A stretch of 64,000 bases of DNA from [Anoxybacillus] calidus (GTDB lineage: Bacteria; Bacillota; Bacilli; Bacillales; Anoxybacillaceae): NCBI RefSeq assembly GCF_013760845.1, contig NZ_JACDUU010000004.1:69877-133876 (forward strand), in the 5' to 3' direction. Below are positions 20,705 to 30,495 of this stretch, piece after piece (position 1 is the first letter of the stretch; each line of letters begins with the position of its first letter). The translations under genes were made by a program, and so were the position numbers. Under the pieces are notes generated by a model, which was not told where the DNA came from, made no database searches, and saw only the letters and a program-made list of their open reading frames with translations.

Positions 20705-22480
20705 TTATTCTCGTAATTTCTCATAAATTTTTTCAGCAACCGAATGTGGAATTCCAGCTTGTTTCAATTCCTCCACAGTAGCTTCACGCATATTTTTGAC
20801 AGAACCAAAATGTTTCAGCAGCGCTTTTTTTCTCTTTTCTCCTACTCCCGGAATTTCATCTAATACAGACTGAAATACAGTCTTGCCGCGCACTTGACGA
20901 TGGAATGTAACAGCAAATCGGTGCACCTCATCTTGAATGCGCTGCAGTAAATAAAATTCTTGACTGTTCCTCTCTAAATCAACCGTTTTGGGTGGATCGC
21001 CAATAATTAATTCCGAAGTACGGTGTTTATCGTCTTTCACAAGTCCTACAATCGGAATTTCAAGCCCTAACTCATTTTCAAGCACATCGCGGGCGGCTGC
21101 CAATTGCCCTTTGCCGCCATCAACGATAATCAAATCAGGAAGCGTCAAGTTCTCCTTCAACACACGTACATACCTTCTCCGGACAACTTCTCTCATTGAT
21201 TCATAATCGTCAGGACCTTCCACCGTTTTGATCTTATATTTTCGATACTCTTTCTTCTCCGGCTTGCCATCAATAAATACAATCATCGCTGAGACAGGAT
21301 CGGTTCCATGAATATTGGAGTTGTCAAATGCTTCAATGCGATGCGGTGTCGGAATCCCAAGCTTTTTTCCTAAATTCTCTACTGCTTTTATTGTTCGTTC
21401 TTCGTCGCGCTCGATTAAATAAAACTTCTCTTTAAGAGCAATAGCCGCATTTTTGTTTGCTAAATCAACAAGTTCTTTTTTCTTTCCTTTTTTCGGCTGG
21501 ACAACCGTTACTTGAAGGAGCTGTCCAGCCAATTCTCCATTCACATCTTCGGGCAAAATGACTTCTTTCGGTTTAAAATGATTAGCTTTTGTATAAAACT
21601 GCCCTAAAAATGTTAAAAATTCCTCATCAGGGTCTTGATACATCGGAAACATCGAGACATCCCGTTCAATCAATTTTCCTTGCCGGATAAAGAAAACTTG
21701 AACGCACATCCAGCCTTTATCATAGGAATAACCAAAGACATCGCGGTCCACAAAATCGTTCATCATCATTTTTTGCTTTTCCATCGTTGCTTCAATATGG
21801 GCAATTTGATCACGGTATTCTTTTGCTCTTTCAAATTCAAGAGCTTCTGCCGCTTTTAACATTTTTTCTGTCAGCTCTTCTTTAATCTCACGGTATCCCC
21901 CATTTAAAAAACGAACGATTTGCTCGACAATCTCTTTGTTTTGCTCTGGTGAAACATCATGTACACATGGAGCAAGGCATTGTCCCATATGATAATAAAG
22001 ACATACTCGATCTGGCAGAGTCGAACATTTTCTCAGCGGATAAATACGATCCAGCAGCTTTTTTGTTTCATTCGCCGCCTGCACGTTCGGATAAGGTCCG
22101 AAATATTTCCCTTTATCTTTTTTATTTACTTTTCTTGTAATGATGAGACGCGGATGCTCTTCAGCGGTAATTTTAATAAACGGATAACTTTTGTCGTCTT
22201 TCAACATGACGTTATATTTCGGATCGTACTTTTTTATTAAATTCATTTCCAAAATGAGCGCCTCAAGGTTCGAAGAAGTGACAATATATTCAAAATCAGC
22301 AATTTCATTGACAAGACGAAGCGTTTTTCCGTCATGCGTTCCGGTAAAATACGAGCGCACACGGTTTTTTAACACTTTCGCTTTCCCAACATAAATGACT
22401 GTTCCGTTTTTATCTTTCATTAAATAGCAGCCCGGCTGTTCAGGCAAAAACGCTAACTTTTCTTTTAAGTGATCATGCAT
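20705..22480 (-). CDS. uvrC: Excinuclease ABC subunit C
   Basis: Dual-incision nuclease of nucleotide excision repair. About 591 residues. The N-terminal GIY-YIG domain reads [21 protein letters not shown], the UVR motif (about 200-235) binds UvrB, the RNase H-like C-terminal nuclease domain contains [10 protein letters not shown] and [10 protein letters not shown], and a tandem helix-hairpin-helix ends the protein. ATG 22480 has GGAG eight bases upstream. In B. subtilis trxA lies directly upstream; here about 6.4 kb intervene. Confidence 0.95.
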   Translation of the reverse strand: MHDHLKEKLAFLPEQPGCYLMKDKNGTVIYVGKAKVLKNRVRSYFTGTHDGKTLRLVNEIADFEYIVTSSNLEALILEMNLIKKYDPKYNVMLKDDKSYPFIKITAEEHPRLIITRKVNKKDKGKYFGPYPNVQAANETKKLLDRIYPLRKCSTLPDRVCLYYHMGQCLAPCVHDVSPEQNKEIVEQIVRFLNGGYREIKEELTEKMLKAAEALEFERAKEYRDQIAHIEATMEKQKMMMNDFVDRDVFGYSYDKGWMCVQVFFIRQGKLIERDVSMFPMYQDPDEEFLTFLGQFYTKANHFKPKEVILPEDVNGELAGQLLQVTVVQPKKGKKKELVDLANKNAAIALKEKFYLIERDEERTIKAVENLGKKLGIPTPHRIEAFDNSNIHGTDPVSAMIVFIDGKPEKKEYRKYKIKTVEGPDDYESMREVVRRRYVRVLKENLTLPDLIIVDGGKGQLAAARDVLENELGLEIPIVGLVKDDKHRTSELIIGDPPKTVDLERNSQEFYLLQRIQDEVHRFAVTFHRQVRGKTVFQSVLDEIPGVGEKRKKALLKHFGSVKNMREATVEELKQAGIPHSVAEKIYEKLRE

Positions 22481-22499
22481 GACAATCACTCCAATGACA

Positions 22500-23936
22500 T
22501 TAATCTATCCACTCATACAAGGTAATTTCTCCATAAATGGGGTCTGCTAATGTGCTTGATTGATAGGTTTTCACCTTACGCAAATGCCTCTCAAGTGAAA
22601 CCCCTTGTTCCGTAAATCCTTTGACTACATGATCTGTCAAATAAATTGTAGCATGTTTATAGTTCACTTTACCCTGTAAAAAAATGTCAAAATGAAGCAC
22701 CCGTTTATGGATAAAATCGGCGTCTAAATATTCCATTACTCTCGTCTCTTCCCACGTATAAATAACAAAAGGAGCATCTACTTTTTGTAAATCATATGTT
22801 AATTGGTAAGTTGCTGGCAAGTGAGTTGCTTGACCATATACATGTATACTGCCGACAATGACTTGAACGATGAATACAGTTAATGCAAACCATTTTTTAT
22901 ACATGGACTTCCCAACAGAAAAATAGCGTCCCCAAATATAAAAGAGAATAATCGTAACTAACGGTGCAATATGGCGTGGCTTATCAATATTTTGCGCAAG
23001 CCACGCCCAAAGAAAATAGACGATGCTTATTATGAATAGCCAATATGGAATGATAGCTGCTTCGTTTGTTTTACGAGCAGCAAAAATACTAAGACGACAT
23101 ATGCAATAAGCAAGAAAATCGTTTGGCTGGCAATCCCCGTCCAAATGATATTATAAAAAATGAAGATGAGAAACCGCTCAAAAAGTGAATCATGTTCCGC
23201 TGTTACCGCACCACCCCATTCTTGAAAGTGATCGCTTGTAAAAGCTAAAGCAAGCTTGATAAATCCCGTTATTCTTCCTTCTGTTAAGGCTACTGCACCA
23301 CCCCAAATCAATTGAAAAAACAACGCGGCAATAAACAATAGAATGATCCTGCCAATTCTTTTATATTTTTTCCAATCATCATACCATAGAAAAAGGAGTG
23401 CCGCTGCGAAAGGCAAATAAGAAAGCCGGATTCCTAATATCATACTTAAAAAATAATGACAGAAGATGAAAGGACAATATAAGGCGTTCTCTGGTCATTT
23501 GAACCGCCCATAAATACCACCATAAAACAGCGATTCCAGCACCTTCTGACATCGGCTGCGTAACAATGAGCATCAAAAGACATGTAATTATCCAAGCAAT
23601 ATCACTTTCGTAATATTTTTTTGCTAACAAAAAATTCGGTATCGTTGCCGATAACATCATAAACACATTAAAAATAGACAACGCTTTTGCTGGATTCTCA
23701 ATAAATGAGTTTACAATCATCCCCCCAAGAATGAAATAAGGGTATCCTGGAAAATGAGGCTGCATGGCCAATAAGTCATAACGATTTAACGCTAACGCAA
23801 AATCAACTTGATCCCACGTTGCCGCATATGGACTTGCATATTGATATTCTACATAAAACAGCAAACTAAGTGCGCTAACTCCGATAAATGTACAAAAATA
23901 TGACATAAAACGTTTATTTCCCAGAAAATGTTTCAT
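22500..23936 (-). pseudogene. Frameshifted GT-C type membrane glycosyltransferase-like gene
   Basis: Three overlapping frames (23379-23936, 23030-23443, 22500-23144) read as one protein of about 475 residues with two shifts. The N-terminal part has ATWDQVDFALALNRYD and QPHFPGYPYF, the acidic first-loop and proline-rich motifs of GT-C glycosyltransferases, then about ten hydrophobic helices. The first shift is in a six-T run near 23450; removing one T joins the frames as SLFLSMILGIRL. The second is near 23080-23110. Both could be decay or homopolymer sequencing errors. Substrate unknown. It is part of the block between uvrC and trxA. Confidence 0.75.
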
Positions 23937-23970
23937 AATCTTTCACCTTTTCAAGTAGTTCAACTAAAAA

Positions 23971-24076
23971 AGGCTGACCCCAAAAAGTGTCAGACCCTAC
24001 AATCACACACAATATATAGGACATAACACTATATACGATGGATTGCACTTGAGGTCAGACACTTATGGGTCAGCCC
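23971..24076. repeat. Dispersed hairpin repeat, copy 4
   Basis: Outer arms aggctgaccc and gggtcagcc; inner arms aagtgtcagacc and ggtcagacactt pair at 11 of 12. The loop has AATATATAGGACATAACACTATAT. It lies 12 bp past the ssuD stop and separates the sulfonate operon from the broken glycosyltransferase gene. Confidence 0.88.
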
Positions 24077-24088
24077 CTCTGCTTTTGT

Positions 24089-25213
24089 TCACACTTTAAT
24101 AAATGAAGGGAAAAATTCATTGCCAATAACTTCTCCTTGAACGATCTCTTTCTTCTTTCCATGATCCAGCGGCAGGAGTGGAAATAATAGTTCGGCAACC
24201 CGGTATGCCTCCTCTAGGTGCGGATAGCCAGATAAGATGAAACGATTAATCCCCATTTTCTGATATTCCAGCAAGCGTTTTGCCACGGTTTCCGGATCTC
24301 CCACCAAAGCCGTCCCTGCTCCTCCTCTCACAAGGCCGACACCCGCCCATAAATTCGGGCTGATTTCCAAAGACTCCCTATTTCCATTGTGGAGCTGTCT
24401 CATTCTCTGCTGCCCCACAGAATCGTAGCGGGAAAATACTCGTTGCGCTTCTTGAATCGTTTTTGCATCCACATATCGAATTAATTGTTCAGCGGCCTCC
24501 CATGCTTCCTTTTCGGTTTCCCGAACAATTACATGCAGCCGTATGCCGAATTCGATCGTTCTTCCTTGCTCTTCAGCAAGTTTTTTCACTTCTGAAAGTT
24601 TCTTTTCCACCTGTTCTGGCGGTTCCCCCCAGGTTAAATATACATCCGAATGCTTCGCCGCCACGAGCTGTCCCGCAGGAGATGATCCACCAAAATAAAT
24701 CGGAGGATATGGCTTTTGTACAGAAGAGAATAAAAGCTTTCCTCCTTTCACTTTTAAATGACGGCCTTCAAATGTGACCTCCTCACCGTTCAACAGCTTT
24801 TTCCAAATCGTAAGAAATTCGTCTGTCGCTTCATAACGTTCATCATGGTTCAAAAACAGTCCGTCACCTGCAAGCTCAACCGGATCTCCTCCAGCTACCA
24901 CATTGATAAGTAGACGTCCGCCAGAAATCCGGTCGAGCGTTGAAGCCATTCTTGCTGCAAGTGTAGGAGACATTAAACCTGGACGGACAGCAACAAGGAA
25001 ATGTAACTGTTCCGTTTCCGCAGCCAATGCTGCCGCCAGCAACCACGGATCTTCGCAGGATTTTCCCGTGGGAATTAAAACTCCTTTATACCCAAGACGA
25101 TCAGCAGCTTGTGCAATTTGACGGAAGTAGCTATATTCAGCTGAGCGACCTCCTTTTGTTGTTCCGAGATATCGACCGTCACCATGTGAAGGAATAAACC
25201 ACAAGATTTCCAT
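24089..25213 (-). CDS. ssuD: FMNH2-dependent alkanesulfonate monooxygenase
   Basis: Releases sulfite from alkanesulfonates using reduced flavin supplied by SsuE. 374 residues, bacterial-luciferase (LLM) fold. [17 protein letters not shown] is the SsuD N-terminus; [27 protein letters not shown] and [16 protein letters not shown] are family blocks, with the active-site cysteine at about 53. Last gene of the ssuBACED operon, about 20 bp after ssuE. Confidence 0.95.
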   Translation of the reverse strand: MEILWFIPSHGDGRYLGTTKGGRSAEYSYFRQIAQAADRLGYKGVLIPTGKSCEDPWLLAAALAAETEQLHFLVAVRPGLMSPTLAARMASTLDRISGGRLLINVVAGGDPVELAGDGLFLNHDERYEATDEFLTIWKKLLNGEEVTFEGRHLKVKGGKLLFSSVQKPYPPIYFGGSSPAGQLVAAKHSDVYLTWGEPPEQVEKKLSEVKKLAEEQGRTIEFGIRLHVIVRETEKEAWEAAEQLIRYVDAKTIQEAQRVFSRYDSVGQQRMRQLHNGNRESLEISPNLWAGVGLVRGGAGTALVGDPETVAKRLLEYQKMGINRFILSGYPHLEEAYRVAELLFPLLPLDHGKKKEIVQGEVIGNEFFPSFIKV

Positions 25214-25232
25214 TTTTCCTACTCCTTTCTAA

Positions 25233-25781
25233 CTAAATCGTTGGAAATTCTTTTCTTTCTGTTGCTTTCAACAAATCCTCTAAGCTGTGTTGAATTCTTT
25301 CCTCTACCTCTTTAGCTAAAAAAACGTCACCTTTTTCATTCCATTGAACGTTCGTATCTAAAATAAATACTCCATGCAAAATCTCTCTTGCCCCCAACAG
25401 TGAAAAAATCGGCTTAAAGGCGTATTCGATAGATAGAAGATGAGCGATCGTTCCCCCAGTCAAAACTGGCGCCACAATCTTTCCAGCAAAAATCTTTTCT
25501 GGCAGCAAATCAAGAAAGGCCTTTAAAATTCCGGTGTAGCTTCCCTTGTAGACAGGGCTTAAAACGATGATCGCGTCTGCAGCCTTAATCAATGCATGAG
25601 TATGGGCAATAGTCGAGCTTTTGAAATTGGCATAGAGTAAGTCCTCCGCCGGCAACTCACGCACCTCTATCAAATCGGCGCGATGGTTTCTTTCGATTAG
25701 CTCCTTTTGCAACCATTTGGCAATCGAAGCCGTTTTGGAATTTGGAGATGGACTTCCGGAAATCAACACAATATTCGACAT
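25233..25781 (-). CDS. ssuE: NADPH-dependent FMN reductase
   Basis: Flavodoxin-fold reductase that feeds FMNH2 to SsuD. 182 residues from ATG 25781, which has AAGGAG upstream; the frame runs 37 codons further into the end of ssuC and is not needed. The flavin motif SGSPSPNSKTAS is at about 7-18 and LSPVYKGSYTGILKAFLD in the middle. Operon position supports the role. Confidence 0.93.
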   Translation of the reverse strand: MSNIVLISGSPSPNSKTASIAKWLQKELIERNHRADLIEVRELPAEDLLYANFKSSTIAHTHALIKAADAIIVLSPVYKGSYTGILKAFLDLLPEKIFAGKIVAPVLTGGTIAHLLSIEYAFKPIFSLLGAREILHGVFILDTNVQWNEKGDVFLAKEVEERIQHSLEDLLKATERKEFPTI

Positions 25782-25833
25782 TTTCAACCCACTCCTTTTT
25801 ATTATTAAACCGTAAAGGAAGCTAGAGCTCGTT

Positions 25834-26688
25834 TTATCTACCATTATAGGTATCCTGCCATTTGAGTAAGCGTGTTTCCAATAAGCGAACAAACGAATCT
25901 GTCAATTTTCCGACCGCTGCGAAAATGATAATCCCGACAAAAACAATATCAGTATTGCTAAACTGTCTGGCATCCATCATCATATAGCCCACTCCTTCTG
26001 TCGACCCCATCAACTCAGCAACAACCAGCGCTAGCCACGCAGCTCCGAGGGATAAACGAATGCCCAATAAGATATTGGGAAGAGCGGAAGGTAGGATGAG
26101 CAGCTTTATTTGCTTCCATTTGCTGAAATCGAGAATCCGTGCTACATCAAACAACCTTGCGTCCACTTCGCGTATGCCAAGAAACGTATTCACATAAATC
26201 GGGAAAAACGCACTTTTGGCGATTAATAAAATTTTGGACGCTTCTCCGAAGCCAAACCATAAGATAAAGAGCGGCGCAACTGCCAGATGAGGAATCGTCC
26301 GCAACATCTGTAGGCTCGGGTCTAGCACACCTTCCGTTTTGGTCGAAAAACCAACGGCTATACCTGCTGCAAGCCCTAGCCCCGCTCCCAATATAAATCC
26401 TGCTGCTGCTCGGAGAACACTGATTTTCAAATGGGTAAATAGCTCTCCGGAAACAACCAAATTCTTAAAGGCCATCACAATATCTGATGGCGTCGGTAAC
26501 ACTGTTTTAGAAACGAATCCGAGCGAGCCGATGATCTGCCAGATAGCAAATAGGAGGAAAGGTAAGATAAGCCCTGCCACTCTTCTTTTCAAACTCTCTT
26601 TAAATCCGTCGTCTTTCAAAACAGTGGGTCTTCTCACCGATTCCTTTCGGAATTTTGGCTGTTCTGCTGTAATCGTTGTTTTAGCCAT
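25834..26688 (-). CDS. ssuC: Aliphatic sulfonate ABC transporter permease
   Basis: 284 residues, about six membrane helices, with the EAA-type cytoplasmic loop DVARILDFSKWKQIKLLILPSALPNILLGIR that docks on SsuB. A hydrophilic 30-residue N-terminus precedes the first helix. Overlaps the ssuA stop by eight bases. Confidence 0.93.
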   Translation of the reverse strand: MAKTTITAEQPKFRKESVRRPTVLKDDGFKESLKRRVAGLILPFLLFAIWQIIGSLGFVSKTVLPTPSDIVMAFKNLVVSGELFTHLKISVLRAAAGFILGAGLGLAAGIAVGFSTKTEGVLDPSLQMLRTIPHLAVAPLFILWFGFGEASKILLIAKSAFFPIYVNTFLGIREVDARLFDVARILDFSKWKQIKLLILPSALPNILLGIRLSLGAAWLALVVAELMGSTEGVGYMMMDARQFSNTDIVFVGIIIFAAVGKLTDSFVRLLETRLLKWQDTYNGR

Positions 26689-27700
26689 TTTTGTCTTCCC
26701 CCTCCTTCTTTAGTTCCTGCAATGCTTTTTTAATATATTGGTTATCGACCACTTTACTTGTATCAATTTTCGTTTTGATCACTTTTTGTGAATATTGAAA
26801 ATCGGCGGTTTTTTGCTGGGCCTTGATAATGTCGTCTGTAATCGGCTCATTTAACGGCGGGTTGTTGCGCAACGAACGTGCGACCACTTTCTCATCCAGC
26901 TTCTTCGCTTTCGCATAAATAGAAACCGCCTCGTCAAAATGCTCATTCTGCCAACGGCGTGCTTTTTCATACACTTTTAAAAATCGAACGGTTAAGTCCG
27001 GATGTTCCTCCGTAAAATCGGAGCGTGCAATGATAAAACCTGGCGAATAAACATTCAGTGTTTCTCCATCCGCCAGCACCTTCGCTTTGTTTTTAATTGT
27101 TTCATAGGAGATATACGGCTCCCAAATGGCCCAAGCATCCACTTTGCGGGTGTCAAAAGCCGCTTGGGCTTCATCCGGCTGCAGTTGGATCATTTCCACA
27201 TCGGACGCTTTCAATCCGGCATGCTCAAGTGCTTCATATAAAAAATTGAATCCACTGCTTCCTTTTGCCACCGCAATTTTCTTTCCTTTTAAATCTTTCA
27301 AATCCTTGATTTTGCTTCCTTTTGGAACGAGAATAGCATCTCCTTTTAATCCATCGGAGCTTTTGCTAATTTCTTTAAAAGCGATGTTTGCGGCCTGGGC
27401 GGAAATAACAGGAGAATTCCCCACCACCCCGAAATCAAGATTATTAGAGGCCATCGCTTCAAAATGAGGCGGTCCGCTTTGAAACTCGGTCCATTTGACT
27501 TTTACTCCCTCTTTTTTGAATTCTTTTTCAAACCATCCCTTTTCTTTCGCTAATAGAAGCGGCCCGAGACTCTGTTGAATTCCTATATGAATGGTGATAT
27601 TTTCTGCTTCCTTTTTAGCCCCACCAGCATCCCAGCTGCTGCAACCAGAAAAAATCCAAACAAAGCCAATGATAAAGACAAAAACAAATCCTTTGCGCAT
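26681..27700 (-). CDS. ssuA: Aliphatic sulfonate ABC transporter substrate-binding lipoprotein
   Basis: 339 residues from ATG 27700 with AGGAGGG upstream. A lipoprotein signal peptide (MRKGFVFVF, then lipobox FSGC near residue 20) is followed by the SsuA/NMT1 fold: IGIQQSLGPLLLAKEKGWF, DFGVVGNSPVISAQAA and LKGKKIAVAKGSSGFNFLYEAL. Binds sulfonates outside the membrane for SsuCB. Confidence 0.93.
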   Translation of the reverse strand: MRKGFVFVFIIGFVWIFSGCSSWDAGGAKKEAENITIHIGIQQSLGPLLLAKEKGWFEKEFKKEGVKVKWTEFQSGPPHFEAMASNNLDFGVVGNSPVISAQAANIAFKEISKSSDGLKGDAILVPKGSKIKDLKDLKGKKIAVAKGSSGFNFLYEALEHAGLKASDVEMIQLQPDEAQAAFDTRKVDAWAIWEPYISYETIKNKAKVLADGETLNVYSPGFIIARSDFTEEHPDLTVRFLKVYEKARRWQNEHFDEAVSIYAKAKKLDEKVVARSLRNNPPLNEPITDDIIKAQQKTADFQYSQKVIKTKIDTSKVVDNQYIKKALQELKKEGEDKNG

Positions 27701-27720
27701 CCCTAAATCCCTCCTCAATG

Positions 27721-28488
27721 CTAGATTCCAAGCCCCTCGATAAGAGGCAGTTCGTCCGCTGTCTCAAACTCTTTCAAAACCTTTTGTCTCATTTCCTGGA
27801 ACAGTGGATGAGCTCTCTGCCGTGGAAAAGGTAATTCAATCGGAATGATTCTGCTGATAGATCCTGGTTTTGTCTTCATAATCACGACCTGATTGCCAAG
27901 ATAAATAGATTCATCCAAATCATGGGTTACCAAAACCATCGTGATGCGTTTTTTTCTCCATATTTCCAAAAGAACATCTTGCAGATGCTTTCTTGTAAAC
28001 GCGTCTAGTGCACCAAAAGGTTCATCCAATAATAATATTTTTGGTTCTCTTAACAGCGCCCTAGCAATCGCCACTCTTTGCGACATCCCCCCCGATAACT
28101 CCTTTGGATAAGCTTTTTCAAACCCTTTCAATCGAACAATGTGAATCAGTTCATCGACTCTTTTGCGGATTTCTGGATCTTTCAGGGATAGATTCGCTGC
28201 AATATTTTCCTCAACCGTCAACCATGGAAACAGCCTGTGCTCTTGGAAAACAAAGCCCTGATCCGTTCCCGGTCCTACGACAGGAAGTCCACCGATTTCA
28301 ACCGTCCCTTCATAATCCGTGTCGAGCCCAGCAATAATTTTCAGTAAAGTGCTTTTTCCGCAGCCGCTTGGACCAATGATGGTTATAAAGTCCCCATCTT
28401 CCAGCTCCAAACGGATATCACGAAGAACCTGAACGGCAGTCTGACCTTTTTTGAACGACTTCTCCCTTACACGAATATGTACAGTCAA
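27721..28488 (-). CDS. ssuB: Aliphatic sulfonate ABC transporter ATPase
   Basis: 255 residues. Walker [13 protein letters not shown] near 40-51, Q-loop [11 protein letters not shown], signature [16 protein letters not shown], Walker [14 protein letters not shown] and switch histidine VTHDLDE are all present. The start is a TTG with GGGGGAAT upstream. First gene of ssuBACED, preceded by a leader with a terminator-like hairpin. Confidence 0.94.
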   Translation of the reverse strand: MTVHIRVREKSFKKGQTAVQVLRDIRLELEDGDFITIIGPSGCGKSTLLKIIAGLDTDYEGTVEIGGLPVVGPGTDQGFVFQEHRLFPWLTVEENIAANLSLKDPEIRKRVDELIHIVRLKGFEKAYPKELSGGMSQRVAIARALLREPKILLLDEPFGALDAFTRKHLQDVLLEIWRKKRITMVLVTHDLDESIYLGNQVVIMKTKPGSISRIIPIELPFPRQRAHPLFQEMRQKVLKEFETADELPLIEGLGI

Positions 28489-28608
28489 AAGCTATTCCCC
28501 CTTTATCATCTTTCATCTGATTTTCCATATTTCAATCATCTAAAAAACTTGTATTCCGAGTTTAATTTATTTATTTTATTCCGATAGGAAAACTTTGTTT
28601 AATAGGAC

Positions 28609-28747
28609 TAAAAAAGGTCCTCAATCCATGGTGATTCCATGTGATTAAGGACCTTCGGTATGTCCGATCAGTCTCCTGAACTTTATTCCTACTTTTTTTA
28701 TCGGTTTTGTTAGATATTACTATAAATGATTTTTTTTGGTCAGTCAA
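28609..28747 (-). promoter_or_regulatory. Promoter and putative attenuator leader upstream of ssuB
   Basis: Promoter: TTGACT (28742-28747), 17 bp, TATAGT (28719-28724). About 60 nt downstream lies an intrinsic-terminator hairpin (arms at about 28614-28627 and 28642-28654) followed by six T, still 120 bp before ssuB. An upstream segment (tgatcggac on the transcript) can pair with gtccttaatca in the terminator's 5' arm, so a mutually exclusive antiterminator is possible. It does not match the SAM-I riboswitch. It may be an attenuator or a short non-coding RNA. Further downstream (28545-28590) two cggaat repeats stand where a CymR-type site might be. Confidence 0.5.
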
Positions 28748-28803
28748 TCATTTTTTACTATTTTTAATATTCTTTTATTTAAACCCCTTTATGCGCTTAA
28801 TGA

Positions 28804-28843
28804 AACAAAATGGGATTCAGACTTATCGTCTGAACCCCATTTT
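28804..28843 (-). terminator. Terminator after trxA
   Basis: Stem aaaatgggattcagac / gtctgaaccccatttt with a five-base loop and T-run, 25 bp past the trxA stop. Confidence 0.9.
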
Positions 28844-28867
28844 ATCAAACCGTTTTCCCGCCAGCCA

Positions 28868-29182
28868 TTATACATGTTTTTGCAGCAATTGAACGAGCGC
28901 TTCTTTTGGCTGATAACCGACTACTTTATCTACAACTTCGCCGTTTTTGAAAACGTACAAAGTTGGGATGCTCATTACGCCGTATTTTGCTGCAGTTTCT
29001 TGGTTTTCATCAACGTTAACCTTTACTACTTTTACTTTGTCTCCCATTTCTTGATCTACTTCCTCTAAAACAGGAGCGATCATTCGGCACGGTCCGCACC
29101 AAGGAGCCCAGAAGTCGACTAATACAACCCCCTCTTTCGTTTCAGTCGCAAACGTTTGATCAGTTGCACTTACAATCGCCAT
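28868..29182 (-). CDS. trxA: Thioredoxin
   Basis: 104 residues, classical thioredoxin. The redox pair Cys29/Cys32 is in [10 protein letters not shown] and the cis-proline in MSIPTLYVF. Monocistronic: AGGAGG before the ATG, terminator after. Upstream TATACT near 29226 could be its -10, but no convincing -35 is visible. In B. subtilis this gene is followed by uvrC. Confidence 0.97.
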   Translation of the reverse strand: MAIVSATDQTFATETKEGVVLVDFWAPWCGPCRMIAPVLEEVDQEMGDKVKVVKVNVDENQETAAKYGVMSIPTLYVFKNGEVVDKVVGYQPKEALVQLLQKHV

Positions 29183-29280
29183 TATAATTCCTCCTATTCA
29201 TTACTTAATTGGTGTAAGCAAAGTATATCATTTAATTGTTTAAGACGCTAATTTTTTGTTTCGCTACTAATATTTCCTGC

Positions 29281-29369
29281 AAGGTCATAATTATGCTAAA
29301 GGAAATTCGTTGATTGCCGACTGTTCGGGCTAACTTCGCTTATATCAAGTTTTCTCCTTTCGTGACCTT
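29281..29369. repeat. Unexplained nested stem-loop between etfA and trxA
   Basis: Three nested arms: aaggtca (29281-29287) with tgacctt (29363-29369), aaagga (29298-29303) with tcctttc (29355-29361), and ttgat (29310-29314) with atcaa (29345-29349). It occurs once in this window, has no T-run and no reading frame. It lies upstream of the trxA promoter region and may be a small repeat element or structured RNA. Confidence 0.4.
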
Positions 29370-29412
29370 ATGAAAGCCTTAGCTACATCTCGAGCTACGC
29401 TTCTGATTAGCC

Positions 29413-29448
29413 AAAAAAAACGAGCCGAGTCATGAAAAACTCTGCTCG
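29413..29448 (-). terminator. Terminator after etfA
   Basis: Stem cgagccgagt / actctgctcg with a T8 run on the minus strand, about 19 bp past the etfA stop. Confidence 0.88.
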
Positions 29449-29466
29449 CTTCTTAGACAGAAAACG

Positions 29467-30444
29467 TTATGAATGAACTTTTAATTTTTTGAATTCCTCT
29501 GTCAACAGCGGCACCACTTCAAATAAATCGCCGACAATACCATAATCCGCTACTTTGAAAATGTTCGCTTCTGGATCTTTGTTAATTGCAACAATCACTT
29601 TAGAGTTAGACATACCCGCTAAGTGTTGAATCGCACCCGAAATTCCGCACGCAATATAAAGGTCTGGGGTAACGACTTTACCCGTTTGTCCAATTTGCAA
29701 CGAATAGTCGCAATAACCGGCATCGCATGCACCGCGTGAAGCTCCGACTGCACCGCCTAATACATTTGCGAGCTCTTTCAACGGTTCGAAACCTTCTTCA
29801 CTCTTTACGCCACGACCGCCAGCGATGATCACTTTTGCCTCTGATAAATCGACACCCTCAACTGTTTTACGGACGATTTCTTTTACGATTGTACGCAAAT
29901 CTTTAATATCAACAGATAAGTTTGATATATTTCCTGTACGTGATTCATCACGCTCTAGCGCAGGAATGTTATTTGGGCGCACTGTCACGAAAATGCGTTC
30001 ATCGGTTGTGATTTTCTTTTCGAATGCCTTTCCAGAATAAATCGGTCTTGTAAACACAAGATTTCCGCCTGCTTCTTCAACATTGATTACATCAGAAATA
30101 AGCCCAGAATTTAATTTTGTTGCAATTTTTGGTGATAAATCTTTTCCTAACGCCGTATGACCAAACACAATTCCTTCCGGTTTTTCCGCGTCAATGACCG
30201 CCATTAACGCTTGACTAAACCCGTCGGATGTATAATTCTTTAACTTTTCGTTTTCTACGACTACAACGCGATCAGCGCCATAATAAATTAATTCGTTTGC
30301 GTAAGCTTGAACGCTTTCACCAACTAATACCGCTACGACTTCGCCGCCTTCAGCAATCGTTTTTGCTGCAGCAATTGCTTCAAAAGACACGTTTCTTAAT
30401 GAACCATCACGAACTTCAGCTAATGTAATGACTTTGCGTGCCAT
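29467..30444 (-). CDS. etfA: Electron transfer flavoprotein alpha subunit
   Basis: Carries electrons from acyl-CoA dehydrogenases with EtfB. 325 residues. The C-terminal FAD domain shows GGAVGASRGACDAGY, QIGQTGKVVTPDLYIACGISGA and INKDPEANIFKVADYGIVGD, the standard ETF-alpha signature. GGGGGG precedes the ATG. Last gene of the fad-etf cluster. Confidence 0.96.
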   Translation of the reverse strand: MARKVITLAEVRDGSLRNVSFEAIAAAKTIAEGGEVVAVLVGESVQAYANELIYYGADRVVVVENEKLKNYTSDGFSQALMAVIDAEKPEGIVFGHTALGKDLSPKIATKLNSGLISDVINVEEAGGNLVFTRPIYSGKAFEKKITTDERIFVTVRPNNIPALERDESRTGNISNLSVDIKDLRTIVKEIVRKTVEGVDLSEAKVIIAGGRGVKSEEGFEPLKELANVLGGAVGASRGACDAGYCDYSLQIGQTGKVVTPDLYIACGISGAIQHLAGMSNSKVIVAINKDPEANIFKVADYGIVGDLFEVVPLLTEEFKKLKVHS

Positions 30445-30495
30445 TGTTTAATCCCCCCGTATGAAATGAATTGATGTCTCAATAAGGTATAACGT

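Noticed and set aside
22500-23936. Three separate small membrane protein genes
   Set aside because: Their sequences join end to end as one GT-C-type protein when two single-base shifts are allowed, and none of the inner starts has a ribosome-binding site.
28609-28747. SAM-I (S-box) riboswitch upstream of ssuB
   Set aside because: None of the conserved S-box blocks (such as the AGAG...GGAGGGA and GCAACC segments) is present.
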